The notes under the pieces were generated by a model. That model searched no databases. It was not told the origin of the DNA and saw nothing but the letters and a program-made list of their open reading frames with translations. Below are positions 35,172 to 44,193 of a DNA stretch of 64,000 nucleotides, one piece after another (positions within the stretch are counted from its first letter, which is position 1; each line of letters begins with the position of its first letter). The stretch spans positions 53,473-117,472 of the forward strand of contig JAKZRG010000036.1 in the NCBI GenBank assembly GCA_047518265.1. The letters are read 5' to 3'. The position numbers and the translations under genes are program-made. The stretch is from Oceanospirillum sp047518265. GTDB taxonomy: Bacteria > Pseudomonadota > Gammaproteobacteria > Pseudomonadales > Halomonadaceae.

Positions 35172-36551
35172 ATGAAATATATCGACGTTGAGTACGCAAT
35201 TATCGGGGCAGGAACAGCAGGTTTAGGGGCTTACTCCAAAATAAGTCGCAAAACAGATAGTCTGATTATGATTCAGGACGGCCCGTACGGTACCACCTGT
35301 GCCCGTGTGGGTTGTATGCCCAGTAAACTTCTGATTACCGCTTCAGATTATGCCCACCATATTGAAACCAGTGAATTTTTTGGTGTTAAGACAACGGGAA
35401 CGGTGGACGGTAAGTTGGTGCTGGAGCGAGTGCGGCGGGAGAGAGATCATCGATTTGTCGCACGTAATTTGACCTATGTCGATAAAATCCCGGCACACCA
35501 TAAACTTGAAGGTCGAGCTCAATTTATCGGCCCAGGTCGACTGCTTGTGGGGGACGATGTTGAAGTTAGGGCGAAAAAGATCATCCTTGCCTGTGGTTCA
35601 AGACCTGTTGTTGATGACATCTTCCAGCCTGTGATCTCACGTGTATTAACAAGCGATACTATTTTTGAAATTACGGATCTACCGCGCTCGGTTGCCGTTG
35701 TAGGCCTTGGGGTTATTGCTATGGAGCTGGGACAAGCTCTGCATCGTTTGGGGGTTGAGACTACTTTGTATGGCCGTTCAGGTTCCATTGGTTGTCTCAC
35801 TCATCCCGATATGAAAAAAGAGACACTAGAGGTTTTTAGTAAAGAGCTGGATATCTACCCGAGCGGAAGTATAGAAGGAACATGGGAAGATAAAGACGGT
35901 GCATGGATTCAGTATAGGCAATCTAATAGCGATACGGTGACCAAGGTATTTGACCGGGTTTTGGTTGCAACAGGTCGGGTCTCCAATATTGATCGTTTGG
36001 ATCTTCAGGCTGCGGGTGTTGAAAAAGATCTGTCTGGCGATAGGTCATTCGATCCTAAAACCTTGTCATACTCTGGTCATCCTATTTTTATTGCGGGTGA
36101 CGCATCTGAAATTTTACCTGTTTGGCATGAGGCTTTTGATGAAGGGCGCTATGCTGCAGACAATGCTCTAAGTTATCCCAATGCCGTGGATTTTAAGCTT
36201 AGAACGCCCTTGGTTATCTACTTTACCGATCCACAACAGGCAATCGTTGGGAAAACATTCAAAGCGTTAGACGGCCAGGAGATTGTTATCGGGGAGCTGT
36301 CATTTGATAGTCCCCGGCATATTGTCTGGAATAAAGTGGACGGACGGATACAGGTTTATCTGGATGCGGGAACCGGTGAAATTCTAGGTGCAGAGCTGTT
36401 GGGTTATCAGGCCGAACACTTGGCACATATTCTTGCCTTAGCGATTACTCACAAAATGACAGCGGAGCAGGTACTGGAAATGCCGATTTATCACCCCAGT
36501 GCTGAAGAGCTATTAAGGGACGTATTGATTGATGCTTTGAGGAAACGCTGA
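35172..36551 (+). CDS. Dihydrolipoyl dehydrogenase-like flavoprotein
   Basis: About 459-residue pyridine nucleotide-disulfide oxidoreductase. The FAD-binding Rossmann motif is YAIIGAGTAGLGAYSK, the redox disulfide lies in GTTCARVGCMPSKLLITA, the NAD-binding motif is VAVVGLGVIAMELGQALHRL, the second FAD segment is IFIAGDASEI and the C-terminal dimer-interface motif is IYHPSAEELLRD, in place of the usual HPT. It is isolated from any E1/E2 genes, so it may serve another disulfide or quinone substrate. The ATG at 35172, after GGAG, is preferred over 35097, which would add 25 residues before the Rossmann fold. Confidence 0.85.
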   Translation: MKYIDVEYAIIGAGTAGLGAYSKISRKTDSLIMIQDGPYGTTCARVGCMPSKLLITASDYAHHIETSEFFGVKTTGTVDGKLVLERVRRERDHRFVARNLTYVDKIPAHHKLEGRAQFIGPGRLLVGDDVEVRAKKIILACGSRPVVDDIFQPVISRVLTSDTIFEITDLPRSVAVVGLGVIAMELGQALHRLGVETTLYGRSGSIGCLTHPDMKKETLEVFSKELDIYPSGSIEGTWEDKDGAWIQYRQSNSDTVTKVFDRVLVATGRVSNIDRLDLQAAGVEKDLSGDRSFDPKTLSYSGHPIFIAGDASEILPVWHEAFDEGRYAADNALSYPNAVDFKLRTPLVIYFTDPQQAIVGKTFKALDGQEIVIGELSFDSPRHIVWNKVDGRIQVYLDAGTGEILGAELLGYQAEHLAHILALAITHKMTAEQVLEMPIYHPSAEELLRDVLIDALRKR

Positions 36552-36601
36552 ACACCCAAGAGCATGCCTGATCAGTATTCACTGATAAGGGCTGCCGTTT
36601 A

Positions 36602-37351
36602 TCAGAAACCATATTGGCTTAGAATTTTTTTATAAGTGCCATTCTCTTGAATGTGTTTTAACCCTTTATTAAACACTTCAATATAGTGTTGGCTATTAGG
36701 GTTTACCTTACCTGTGGTGATATGCAGATTTTCAATGGATAACTGGTTTTTACAATAAGCGATTCTGTTATTTGGGATCTTCTCTGTCTTGATGGTATAG
36801 GCCGCAACCACTTGGTCTTCTACTACCATATCCAGTCGTTTCGCTAATAACATTTTTAGGTTGGCGGAGAAGGTTGTGTTGGCGTTACGAATAAAGTGAT
36901 TAGCCTGCGCAAAATCTTCGCTGTAACTGTATCCGCGAATAACACCAATACGTTTGCCTTCTAGGCTCTCTAGTCCATTGTATTCAAAGGTGTCATCAAC
37001 CCGTTTTACAAACGTTAATCTATTCTGCAGATAGGGGGCGCTATAAAGTAATTCTTTGGTTCGTTTCTCGGTAAACCAAGTGCCCAGTAAGATATCGACG
37101 CTTCCTCCTTTAACGCTGTGTAAAGCACGGGCCCAAGGCATGGTTGTGATTTTAAGATCATAGCCCTGAGTTTTTAAGGCGCTGCGTACGATATCTGCAA
37201 TAATCCCTGTGCCTTCTTTTGTTACGAATGGTGGCCAAGGGTCTTGAGTCGCTGTCAGAGTTTTTGCATAAACAAAATTGAAACTGCATAACATCAGTAG
37301 CATTGAGGAGATCAGGACGTGTTTAATATCCATACTTTTCATAGAGAACAT
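36602..37351 (-). CDS. Periplasmic substrate-binding protein, family 3-like
   Basis: 249-residue exported protein: hydrophobic signal segment HVLISSMLLMLCSFNFVYA with cleavage before KTLTATQDPWPPF. The type II periplasmic binding fold of amino-acid-type receptors is indicated by PPFVTKEGTGIIADIVRSAL, VDILLGTWFTEKRTKELLYS and GKRIGVIRGYSYSE. No ABC permease genes are nearby, so it may be an orphan receptor, common for this family in marine gammaproteobacteria. Internal ATG codons at 37342 and 37333 are alternative starts. The ligand is unknown. Confidence 0.85.
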   Translation of the reverse strand: MFSMKSMDIKHVLISSMLLMLCSFNFVYAKTLTATQDPWPPFVTKEGTGIIADIVRSALKTQGYDLKITTMPWARALHSVKGGSVDILLGTWFTEKRTKELLYSAPYLQNRLTFVKRVDDTFEYNGLESLEGKRIGVIRGYSYSEDFAQANHFIRNANTTFSANLKMLLAKRLDMVVEDQVVAAYTIKTEKIPNNRIAYCKNQLSIENLHITTGKVNPNSQHYIEVFNKGLKHIQENGTYKKILSQYGF

Positions 37352-37543
37352 ACCATTACTGATCCGTGGTGTTATGTTAGTTTCAAAACTATCGTTATAG
37401 AGTGTCTGATCCTACTTGTTTTGAATCTGTGGTTTGGCATACCAAACCTTTGAATATTCAACAGTATGTGACTTTAGTCTAAATCCTGCCTGATTTATAG
37501 AGTGCGTTCTTTATTTTCTTATGTTTACTTCTTTCCCCTCAAT

Positions 37544-38476
37544 CTAAGCTGCAATACAGTTCTTTTTAGCCGCTTTGACTATCCAATCAACAAATGATTT
37601 AACTTCGGAATTGTTCATTGCCTCTCTTGTTGTGACGACATCGTAACCAATATCGGGCGTTGCCTTTTCTTTAAATGGGCAGGTAAGTAAATTCATTTTA
37701 AATAGATGACTAAGAATAGGTTCGCTAATAAGAATAATGCCTTGTCCAGCAATTGCCGCTTGTAGTGCCTGGCTATATTCACTGAAATGTAATCCCTTGT
37801 TTGTGATCGAATTTTTCACGCCAAAGTGAGCTAACCAGTTTTCCCAGATAAACCATTTTTGGCTAGATTCGGCATCTTCCAATTGACTGGTATCCCAATG
37901 GATCAGTGAGCTGTTAAGGAGATCTTTTAGTTCTTTGCCCGCAGGAAGTGCTTGAGCAACAGCGGGGCTGCACGCAGGTAGAATTTTGTCATCAAACAAT
38001 CGGAAGCTTACCAAGGCATCCGTGTTTTTCATTCCGTATCGAATAGCGATATCAACATTGCTTTGTTCTAGATCCACCATTAATGGTGAAGAATCTATCA
38101 ATACACTGATATTTGGATAGGCTGCTCTAAATTGAGCCAATTGAGGTACAAGCCATGCGCTGGAAAATGACGGTTCAACCGTGATGATTAACTGTTTGGA
38201 TTGTTGATCTTTTCGCATTTTATCAACGGCTGCCTTCATATGCTTTATCCCTAGGGATAGATCATTTAGGCCTGCATGGCCTGCCGATGTGAGTATCAAA
38301 CCTCGGCCTTTGCGTTTGAGCAGGGCTGTCCCGATAGACTCTTCCAATCTGCTGACCAATTGCTTGACTGCGGCAGGGCTGACATTGAGTTCTTTTGCTG
38401 CAGTATGGTAGTTGAGGTGTCTTGCGACGACCTCAAAAGCTCTTAGAGTATTGAGTGAAGGCTGTGATTGAATCAT
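37544..38476 (-). CDS. GcvA-like LysR regulator
   Basis: 310-residue LysR-type regulator of the GcvA subgroup with SLNTLRAFEVVARHLNYHTA and LNVSPAAVKQLVSRLEESIG in the winged helix and EPSFSSAWLVPQLAQFRAAY opening the effector domain. It diverges from the EamA gene at 38731 over a 254-bp AT-rich promoter gap, which makes that transporter its likely target. It is one of six LysR genes in the window. Confidence 0.9.
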   Translation of the reverse strand: MIQSQPSLNTLRAFEVVARHLNYHTAAKELNVSPAAVKQLVSRLEESIGTALLKRKGRGLILTSAGHAGLNDLSLGIKHMKAAVDKMRKDQQSKQLIITVEPSFSSAWLVPQLAQFRAAYPNISVLIDSSPLMVDLEQSNVDIAIRYGMKNTDALVSFRLFDDKILPACSPAVAQALPAGKELKDLLNSSLIHWDTSQLEDAESSQKWFIWENWLAHFGVKNSITNKGLHFSEYSQALQAAIAGQGIILISEPILSHLFKMNLLTCPFKEKATPDIGYDVVTTREAMNNSEVKSFVDWIVKAAKKNCIAA

Positions 38477-38730
38477 TTTGACTGTTAATAAAATATTAAT
38501 GAATTGAACATAATAAATGAATTCTGCACTGAAGATAAAGCCTATAAAATTGGCTGTATGAACGGTATTTTAGTGAATACTTCTGTCATTGGTATTAACT
38601 ATTTATAAATAATGATTAAAGGCCTATGAAAACGTCGTTTTTCGGATCAGCGTATTAAAAAAGCTTTTCTGCCGGATAGAAAATATCAACATATTTTGGG
38701 TTTATTCAGACACCCAGAGGTTTATCGGTT

Positions 38731-39642
38731 ATGTGGTTAAAATCTACCAGTCCAGGGTTCGCATCTGTCGTCGTATTTTTATCAGCGGCATTTTGGGGAA
38801 TTTATTGGATTCCATTGCGATATCTAGAAGATCAAGGTGTGACAGGTACATCTGCGGTGGCTTTATTGAGCATACCCGCCATTTTGCCCCTAATCGTCGC
38901 TGTCGGAATCCAGTGGAATAGCCACAGGGCCTATTGGAAGCAGGTTATGCTCATCGGTATATTCACCGGATTAGGTATCGCCTTGTACTCCACTGGAGTG
39001 GTTTATTCCTCAGTGGTGCGTGCCACTCTTCTTTTCTATCTCACACCTGTTTGGGCAACACTTTTAGAAATAATCTGGCTAAAGGAAAAGATTGACTGGT
39101 CTCGTTGGTTGGCGGCGGCGAGTGGACTGATCGGTATGTTTTTACTGCTATCTGGTAACAGTACGGTACAGCTTAATATTGGTGACTTTTTGGCATTTTT
39201 ATCAGGAATATCCTGGGCCATAGGTGCGGCCATGATAAAGCGCTTCGATAATGTCCCTTTAACAGGAATGACCTTGTGCCAATTTGTTGTGACAGCGCTA
39301 GGGGCACTATTGATTGGTTTTATGATTGGATCAGAAGATCCTATGACCTTGGCTCAATCTTTGCCCGTATTACCTATGGTTTCATTGGTTTCTATCGGTA
39401 TCATGCTGCCGGTTTTATTAGCCATTTTCTGGGCTCAAAAACGAATCAACCCTGGGCGAGTGGGTTTGCTGATGATGTCTGAAGTACTGGTTGCGGTGAT
39501 ATCTGCCAGTATACTGCTACCTGAAGAGCGTATGGCACTTATTGAGTGGGGAGGCGCTGTGCTTATTATTGGAGCTTGCTTAATCGAGGTTTTAGCTATC
39601 TCTCAACCCTCCATTTCAGTCATGAATGAGGCAAAAGGGTGA
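38731..39642 (+). CDS. EamA/DMT-superfamily transporter
   Basis: 303-residue, ten-helix inner-membrane protein with two EamA halves: VVFLSAAFWGIYWIPLRYLE and VRATLLFYLTPVWATLLEII in the first, SLVSIGIMLPVLLAIFWAQK and EVLVAVISASILLPEERMAL in the second. The start ATG at 38731 follows GGTTTATCGGTT without a strong ribosome-binding site. It diverges from the GcvA-like LysR gene. The transported metabolite is unknown. Confidence 0.88.
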   Translation: MWLKSTSPGFASVVVFLSAAFWGIYWIPLRYLEDQGVTGTSAVALLSIPAILPLIVAVGIQWNSHRAYWKQVMLIGIFTGLGIALYSTGVVYSSVVRATLLFYLTPVWATLLEIIWLKEKIDWSRWLAAASGLIGMFLLLSGNSTVQLNIGDFLAFLSGISWAIGAAMIKRFDNVPLTGMTLCQFVVTALGALLIGFMIGSEDPMTLAQSLPVLPMVSLVSIGIMLPVLLAIFWAQKRINPGRVGLLMMSEVLVAVISASILLPEERMALIEWGGAVLIIGACLIEVLAISQPSISVMNEAKG

Positions 39643-39700
39643 TTTGCTTCACATTTCAGGAAGTGGCTTTAATAAAGAGAAAATTTTTGCTGTCATATTA

Positions 39701-39728
39701 TTGACATATATCAAGTTTCCTATAGATT
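39701..39728 (+). promoter_or_regulatory. Sigma70-like promoter
   Basis: TTGACA (39701-39706), a 16-bp spacer, then TAGATT (39723-39728). The consensus -35 supports transcription of the small frame starting at 39764. Confidence 0.45.
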
Positions 39729-39763
39729 ACGCAAAAACTCTAACTAGGATACTTTTTAGCGCA

Positions 39764-39970
39764 ATGAAACAGCAAAATTCTCACATAGATTCCAGCATAT
39801 TTGACCGTAGTTTATCGTTATGTGATGAGCTTTTTATCACTATGGAGCAGATTCAAGCGCGGCTGGATACTCGACGTGGGAATATGATGAAAAATGCTGA
39901 TCGTTTGATTTCCGCTAAGCGTAAAACACGATTTAGCGCAACGGCTCCTAGCACTATAAAGGTCTATTAA
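39764..39970 (+). CDS. Small basic protein, 68 aa
   Basis: A 68-residue frame beginning MKQQNSHIDSSIFDRSL, mostly helical and basic (QIQARLDTRRGNMMKNADRL). The frame opens upstream at 39626 inside the EamA 3' end, but a promoter-like TTGACA at 39701 and TAGGATAC at 39745 favour the internal ATG at 39764, although that ribosome-binding site is distant. The stop overlaps the convergent acetyltransferase gene by four bases. Not recognised; could be a small regulatory protein or a chance frame. Confidence 0.4.
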   Translation: MKQQNSHIDSSIFDRSLSLCDELFITMEQIQARLDTRRGNMMKNADRLISAKRKTRFSATAPSTIKVY

Positions 39971-40443
39971 GGTACATACCTTGAAAGTCTATTAAGAGCC
40001 GAGCATTGGCTTATTTCAGCGCTTTGGTTAATTAGCGCTTTGGTTAAATAGTAGCGAGCATCAGATGCAGGATATTGCGTTAACGTCATCTGTACTTTGT
40101 AACCCTGTTTCTCGTAAAAGGGCTTAGCCTGAAAACTATAAGTATCCAGAAAAGCAGAGTGGCAGCCTTTTTCCAGCGCAAAGGTTTCAGCCTGCTGTAA
40201 TAACTCTCGACCTAAGCCATTACCCTTTGATTTAGGATTAACCCAAAGATACTTAACCAGCAACCAATCCCCCCAAAGCTCACCATATAATCCGCCTGAC
40301 TTTTCCCCTTTGTTGTCGTAGACAAAACAAGTGAAGTCTTGACTTCTAATTGCCTCAAAGTGGGGCTTGTTATGACGGTCAACACCATCAATCACACTTT
40401 GAATCTCTTCAGGTGTAGGGTTTGGATTCACTTCAATAGTCAT
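39967..40443 (-). CDS. GNAT-family N-acetyltransferase
   Basis: 158-residue acetyl-CoA-dependent transferase. Motif A is visible as VKYLWVNPKSKGNGLGREL (the Q/RxxGxG/A acetyl-CoA loop), followed by AETFALEKGCHSAFLDTYSF and KPFYEKQGYKVQMTL in motif B. The end EISQCSALNRLSRYVP overlaps the small plus-strand frame. The start ATG at 40443 gives MTIEVNPNPTPEEIQSVIDG. The substrate is not predictable: small molecules such as antibiotics or amines, or proteins. Confidence 0.9.
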   Translation of the reverse strand: MTIEVNPNPTPEEIQSVIDGVDRHNKPHFEAIRSQDFTCFVYDNKGEKSGGLYGELWGDWLLVKYLWVNPKSKGNGLGRELLQQAETFALEKGCHSAFLDTYSFQAKPFYEKQGYKVQMTLTQYPASDARYYLTKALINQSAEISQCSALNRLSRYVP

Positions 40444-40550
40444 TAGTGTTTATCACCTTTTATCAGGGGGCAGATAATGATGAGTAAAAGCCAGGCTGCT
40501 TGCTATATATCTTGATGGGTAGGGAGGTGGAGATTTACAGCGAGAAAGTG

Positions 40551-40988
40551 CTACGTCGAGCAAGTGTGACTCGGCAGGTGTTTCCGAGAAGCTTTACTTG
40601 CGACACGCAGCATCTTTTGAAATTTAGGACATTCTAGGTGGCTCGACGCTTGGCAATTGGCTGTATAACGCAATCCATCTCTCATCGCAATGAGTTGTTG
40701 AATGGTCTGCTCTAACTCATCTGCTTTAGCTAGAAGCTGTTCCCTATTAATCTGAGGGTATTTGTCAGCTGAAAACATATCTGCAATCTCGGCAAGGGAA
40801 AATCCTGCACTTCTCCCCAGTGAAATTAAAGACAAGCGTTCTAATATACGAGAATCAAATAATCTGCGTAAGCCACGTCGACCAATAGATTGAATAAGCC
40901 CTTTTTCTTCATAAAAGCGTAACGTCGATGCGGGCAGTCCTGATTGTTTGGCAACTTCAGTTATATCCATAACTTCTGATGGTGTCAT
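40551..40988 (-). CDS. MerR-family regulator
   Basis: 145-residue MerR-type regulator. The N-terminal winged helix is DITEVAKQSGLPASTLRFYE and GLIQSIGRRGLRRLFDSRIL, followed by the dimerisation helix LLAKADELEQTIQQLIAMRD. The C-terminal region has cysteines in ANCQASSHLECPKF, so a metal or redox ligand is possible, but the CxxCxC cluster of SoxR is absent. A MerR-type promoter with a dyad between -35 and -10 lies directly upstream (40996-41026), suggesting autoregulation and control of the divergent DUF2938 gene. Confidence 0.9.
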   Translation of the reverse strand: MTPSEVMDITEVAKQSGLPASTLRFYEEKGLIQSIGRRGLRRLFDSRILERLSLISLGRSAGFSLAEIADMFSADKYPQINREQLLAKADELEQTIQQLIAMRDGLRYTANCQASSHLECPKFQKMLRVASKASRKHLPSHTCST

Positions 40989-40995
40989 TTTATGC

Positions 40996-41026
40996 TTGAC
41001 CTCAAGTGAACTTGAAGTGGCATGCT
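40996..41026 (+). promoter_or_regulatory. MerR-type promoter with dyad operator
   Basis: TTGACC (40996-41001), a 19-bp spacer and CATGCT (41021-41026), with the dyad CCTCAAGTGAACTTGAAG (41000-41017) in the spacer. The long spacer and dyad are characteristic of MerR-family targets and the dyad resembles the SoxR-type CCTCAAGT-ACTTGAGG box. It lies between the MerR gene (-) and the DUF2938 gene (+). Confidence 0.7.
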
Positions 41027-41178
41027 AGCGAACATGAGCTACGGACTCAATGTAAAAAGCCATAAATCCATTCTTACGATTATATAGCCTCTATCCGCTT
41101 AAAATTGACAAAGTATTGAATGGGTAAATTAAGCCGTAGCAATCATAAGTTCATGCTTTTACGAAAGGAGAAATAAAT

Positions 41179-41688
41179 ATGCTTGAGAGCCAATTGGATA
41201 TAACCAATCTCATGATTTACGCACTATTGATTGGAACCGGTGCAACCGCAGTTATGGATATCTGGGCACTATTCTTGAAGATCTGCTTTGATATTCCATC
41301 TCTCAATTATAGTCTTGTCGGACGCTGGCTGGCTTATATTCCACGAGGAATATGGAAGCATAAAAATATAACAAACAGTGTGGCTGTTGTAGGGGAGTCT
41401 GTCATTGGCTGGATAGCACATTATCTTATTGGGATTTTCTTTGCGGTGATTCTATTGTCTCTATGGGGAGTCGATTGGGTATTTAATCCAACTCTGGTAC
41501 CTGCGATTATTCTGGCTATTGCCTCACTTGTGTTTCCATTTTTTGTTATGCAGCCTGGTATGGGGCTGGGCATTGCTGCTTCGAAAATACCACAGCCCAA
41601 TACTGCTAGGTTACGTAGCGTTCTGGCACACGTTGTTTTTGGTGTTGGTTTATATGTGTCAGCTATGTTTCTGGGAGCTGTTATTTAA
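41179..41688 (+). CDS. DUF2938-family membrane protein
   Basis: 169-residue membrane protein with four hydrophobic segments: NLMIYALLIGTGATAVMDIW, YLIGIFFAVILLSLWGVDWV, ILAIASLVFPFFVMQPGMGL and VVFGVGLYVSAMFLGAVI. The GTGATAVMDIWA and FPFFVMQPGMGLGIAASK segments are typical of DUF2938 proteins, which have no known function. The start ATG at 41179 follows AAAGGAGAAATAAAT. It diverges from the MerR gene and is probably under its control. A stem-loop lies between it and the convergent cupin gene. Confidence 0.85.
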   Translation: MLESQLDITNLMIYALLIGTGATAVMDIWALFLKICFDIPSLNYSLVGRWLAYIPRGIWKHKNITNSVAVVGESVIGWIAHYLIGIFFAVILLSLWGVDWVFNPTLVPAIILAIASLVFPFFVMQPGMGLGIAASKIPQPNTARLRSVLAHVVFGVGLYVSAMFLGAVI

Positions 41689-41723
41689 CGGAATGTTATC
41701 TAACGGAATCAGGGAATAAAAGA

Positions 41724-41755
41724 AAAGGAACTGACCGTTTTGGTCGTTCCTTTCT
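41724..41755. terminator. Bidirectional terminator
   Basis: AAAGGAAC-T-GACC (41724-41736) pairs with GGTCGTTCCTTT (41742-41753) with a single bulge, between the DUF2938 (+) and cupin (-) genes; A- and T-rich flanks suit termination from both sides. Confidence 0.65.
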
Positions 41756-41770
41756 TAGAGGTTCCCTAGG

Positions 41771-42166
41771 CTATATCCATACATCATTGGTTGCCGTTCG
41801 CTCGCCAATATCTTCATCTCCAGTATTTAATACACCTTTGGGCTCTATCAGTATCATTTCTACTTCTTTTTCGGCATAGGGCTTGTGCTCTACTCCCTTA
41901 GGTACAACGTAGATTTCTCCCTCGGATAAATGGACACAGCCATCTTTAAAATCAATACGGAGCTCACCGGTCAGCACAATAAAGGTTTCGTCAGTATCCT
42001 TATGACTGTGCCATACAAAGTCACCTTCGATTTTCACTATTTTAAATTGGTAATCGTTCATTTCAGTGATAACTCTAGGTGACCACTGATCATTAAAAAG
42101 ACCTAGTTTTTGGTTAAAGTTGATGGCGTTATATTTGACAGATTCTGTGTTGTCTAACATAGTCAT
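41771..42166 (-). CDS. Cupin-domain protein
   Basis: 131-residue single-cupin protein. Metal-binding motif 1 is VWHSHKDTDETFIVLTGELR (HxHxxxDE... pattern) and motif 2 contains GEIYVVPKGVEHKPYAEKEV. The fold binds a divalent metal and serves as an enzyme or small-molecule sensor; the specific role is unknown. The start is ATG 42166, or 42160 (MLDNTES). It diverges from the AraC-type gene at 42269 with a gap of only about 100 bp and may be its target. Confidence 0.88.
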   Translation of the reverse strand: MTMLDNTESVKYNAINFNQKLGLFNDQWSPRVITEMNDYQFKIVKIEGDFVWHSHKDTDETFIVLTGELRIDFKDGCVHLSEGEIYVVPKGVEHKPYAEKEVEMILIEPKGVLNTGDEDIGERTATNDVWI

Positions 42167-42268
42167 ACCTATTCTATTTGTTAAGAATGAATATCAATTG
42201 GTCTATGACTCGACATTTAAAACTTTTTGTTAAACCTAGTCTTGAATGATTGTGCAAGGAGCTTCTTA

Positions 42269-43084
42269 GTGGACAAAATGCATAGTAACGAACTCACTAA
42301 AGGAATAGAGCTACTTCGAGCTTGGTTTGCAGGGCACGCTTATGATAGCCACCGTCACGATACTTATGCCATTGGGTTGACCGATTCAGGTGTGCAGTCG
42401 TTTGACTATAGAGGGGTAACGGAAAACAGCGAACCGGGGAGAGTAATGGTTTTACATCCCGATGAATTACATAATGGGCGTGCAGGCAGTGATGAGGGTT
42501 TTGGTTATAAAATGTTGTACGTGAATCCGGCACATATCTCGGATGCCGTAAGAATCATAGTCGGGCGTCCTTGTCCTTTGCCATTTGTGAAAGATGCCGT
42601 ATCCGACAATAGGGTTTTGGCCAATGCTGTTCGATTTGCGTCTGACTGCGCTTTGAGTACTACTGAGCCCCTAGCCAGTGACGAAATAATTGAACGTCTG
42701 GCGCAAGGGTTAATTGTAGGAGATCCAGATTGTATTCGACTCAGTAGAAAATATACGATTGATTATAACGCTGTTGATATAGCACGAGAATTTCTGGAAC
42801 AAGAAAATGCCAGAGTCGTGCATTCTAGTGAGCTAGAGGCTATCACAGGGTTGACCCGATATGATTTGTCCCGACAGTTTAGAAAGGTATTGGGTACAAG
42901 TCCGTACAAATACTCCGTTAATCGCCGTCTTGATATTGCTCGTAACCTACTGAGAGAAGGCCGATCTCTTGCTAATGTCGCTATCGATACTGGCTTTTCT
43001 GATCAAGCCCATTTCAGCCGACTATTTAAAGCGTCTTACGGTATGCCTCCAGGTCGATATAGTAAGTTAGGAAATGGAAGCTAA
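42269..43084 (+). CDS. AraC-family regulator with cupin-like sensor
   Basis: About 271-residue AraC-type regulator. The N-terminal AraC-binding (cupin) domain contains AGHAYDSHRHDTYAIGLTDS and GRVMVLHPDELHNGRAGSDE. The C-terminal DNA-binding domain (about residues 175-268) has HSSELEAITGLTRYDLSRQF and LANVAIDTGFSDQAHFSRLF, ending with the usual GMPPGRYSK. A GTG at 42269, 7 nt after AAGGAG, is the likely start; the frame continues upstream to 42227 without a ribosome-binding site. It is divergent from the cupin gene. The inducer is unknown. Confidence 0.88.
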   Translation: MDKMHSNELTKGIELLRAWFAGHAYDSHRHDTYAIGLTDSGVQSFDYRGVTENSEPGRVMVLHPDELHNGRAGSDEGFGYKMLYVNPAHISDAVRIIVGRPCPLPFVKDAVSDNRVLANAVRFASDCALSTTEPLASDEIIERLAQGLIVGDPDCIRLSRKYTIDYNAVDIAREFLEQENARVVHSSELEAITGLTRYDLSRQFRKVLGTSPYKYSVNRRLDIARNLLREGRSLANVAIDTGFSDQAHFSRLFKASYGMPPGRYSKLGNGS

Positions 43085-43086
43085 GG

Positions 43087-44019
43087 TTATTTTTTGTTGA
43101 CCACTACGCCAGTATAGTTCGACTTTAGACCCTCTATCAGGTCTCTCTGTTCTTCGATGATCTCAATCAGAAACTCGCGACATACTCGTACCCGTGCAGT
43201 GGAGCGTAAGTCCGCATGACTTAATACCCATACACCCCAGTCTGAGGGAGTGAGTCTAAGATCGAGACGTCTTAGTGTTGGCTCGGAGTCACCAACGTAA
43301 CAGGGTAATCGGGCCAAACCCAGTTGGTTTTTCACGGCTTCCATCATCGTCATGACTTCGTTGGCTCGGATAGCGATAGCTGCATCTGGGAAGTGTTCAT
43401 TGACCCACTCAGGTTTTTTTCTTTCATGCTCCCATAATATCAATCGATCGATATCTGGCCGTTGGTCTAAGTACGTTGAGCTGGCATAGATGCCATGACG
43501 TAAGGGCAAGACTCTGCGACCGACTAAATACTGTGGAGGGTTTGGACTAAGGCGCAAAGCGATATCTGCTTGTCGGCTCGATAGATCTGCCAGGCCAGTG
43601 GAGCTAAGCAGTTCAAGTTCTACTTTGGGATAGCGCTCGGTGAAGCGTTGTAATTTGTGGGTGACAAGACGGTTAAAAACGTCATAACTGGCCGTCAGTT
43701 TTAAGCTGCCACTGAGCTGAGCATCCATTCCAAACACTTCTCTATCTGCTACCTGCATAAGTTCTTCCATAGATAATGCGTGGGGATAGAGGTTTTCTGC
43801 GACTTGAGTCATGACATACCCAGTGGGCAGACGGTCAAACAGGCGGCTGCCCAGCTGTTTTTCTAATGCGCTGATGCGACGGGCCACAGTGGTGTGTTCT
43901 ACACCCAGAGCACGACCTGCACCACTGACAGAGCCTTCTCTGGCTAAGGCAAGGAAATACCGGAGATCATTCCAGTTCATGCCCTGTTGTAGAGGTTGCT
44001 GTAAAGGCTTCTGTTGCAT
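43087..44019 (-). CDS. LysR-type regulator
   Basis: 310-residue LysR-type regulator with winged helix GMNWNDLRYFLALAREGSVS and LGVEHTTVARRISALEKQLG and an effector domain starting GSLKLTASYDVFNRLVTHKL. The start at ATG 44019 is supported by AGGAGG 9 nt upstream and adds a Gln-rich leader (QQKPLQQPLQQ) before the domain. It diverges from the tautomerase gene (44194), its likely target, and converges tail to tail with the AraC-type gene, 2 bp apart. Confidence 0.9.
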   Translation of the reverse strand: MQQKPLQQPLQQGMNWNDLRYFLALAREGSVSGAGRALGVEHTTVARRISALEKQLGSRLFDRLPTGYVMTQVAENLYPHALSMEELMQVADREVFGMDAQLSGSLKLTASYDVFNRLVTHKLQRFTERYPKVELELLSSTGLADLSSRQADIALRLSPNPPQYLVGRRVLPLRHGIYASSTYLDQRPDIDRLILWEHERKKPEWVNEHFPDAAIAIRANEVMTMMEAVKNQLGLARLPCYVGDSEPTLRRLDLRLTPSDWGVWVLSHADLRSTARVRVCREFLIEIIEEQRDLIEGLKSNYTGVVVNKK

Positions 44020-44193
44020 CTTTTTATCCTCCTTTTTAATCTGTGCGCATTTGCACAGGGCAAGTGCTTTCCTTCGTATTTCCTGTGAATAATAGCACGA
44101 CTAGTATAGGTCTTGTTCGGTCAGGCAGGACACAGTGTCAGGCCATCAAGATATAGAGCTACTTAATAGCGACAAGACTATGAGGAATTTATT

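Noticed and set aside
40551..40988. SoxR assignment from the SoxR-like dyad
   Set aside because: The protein lacks the CxxCxC...C iron-sulfur cluster of SoxR.
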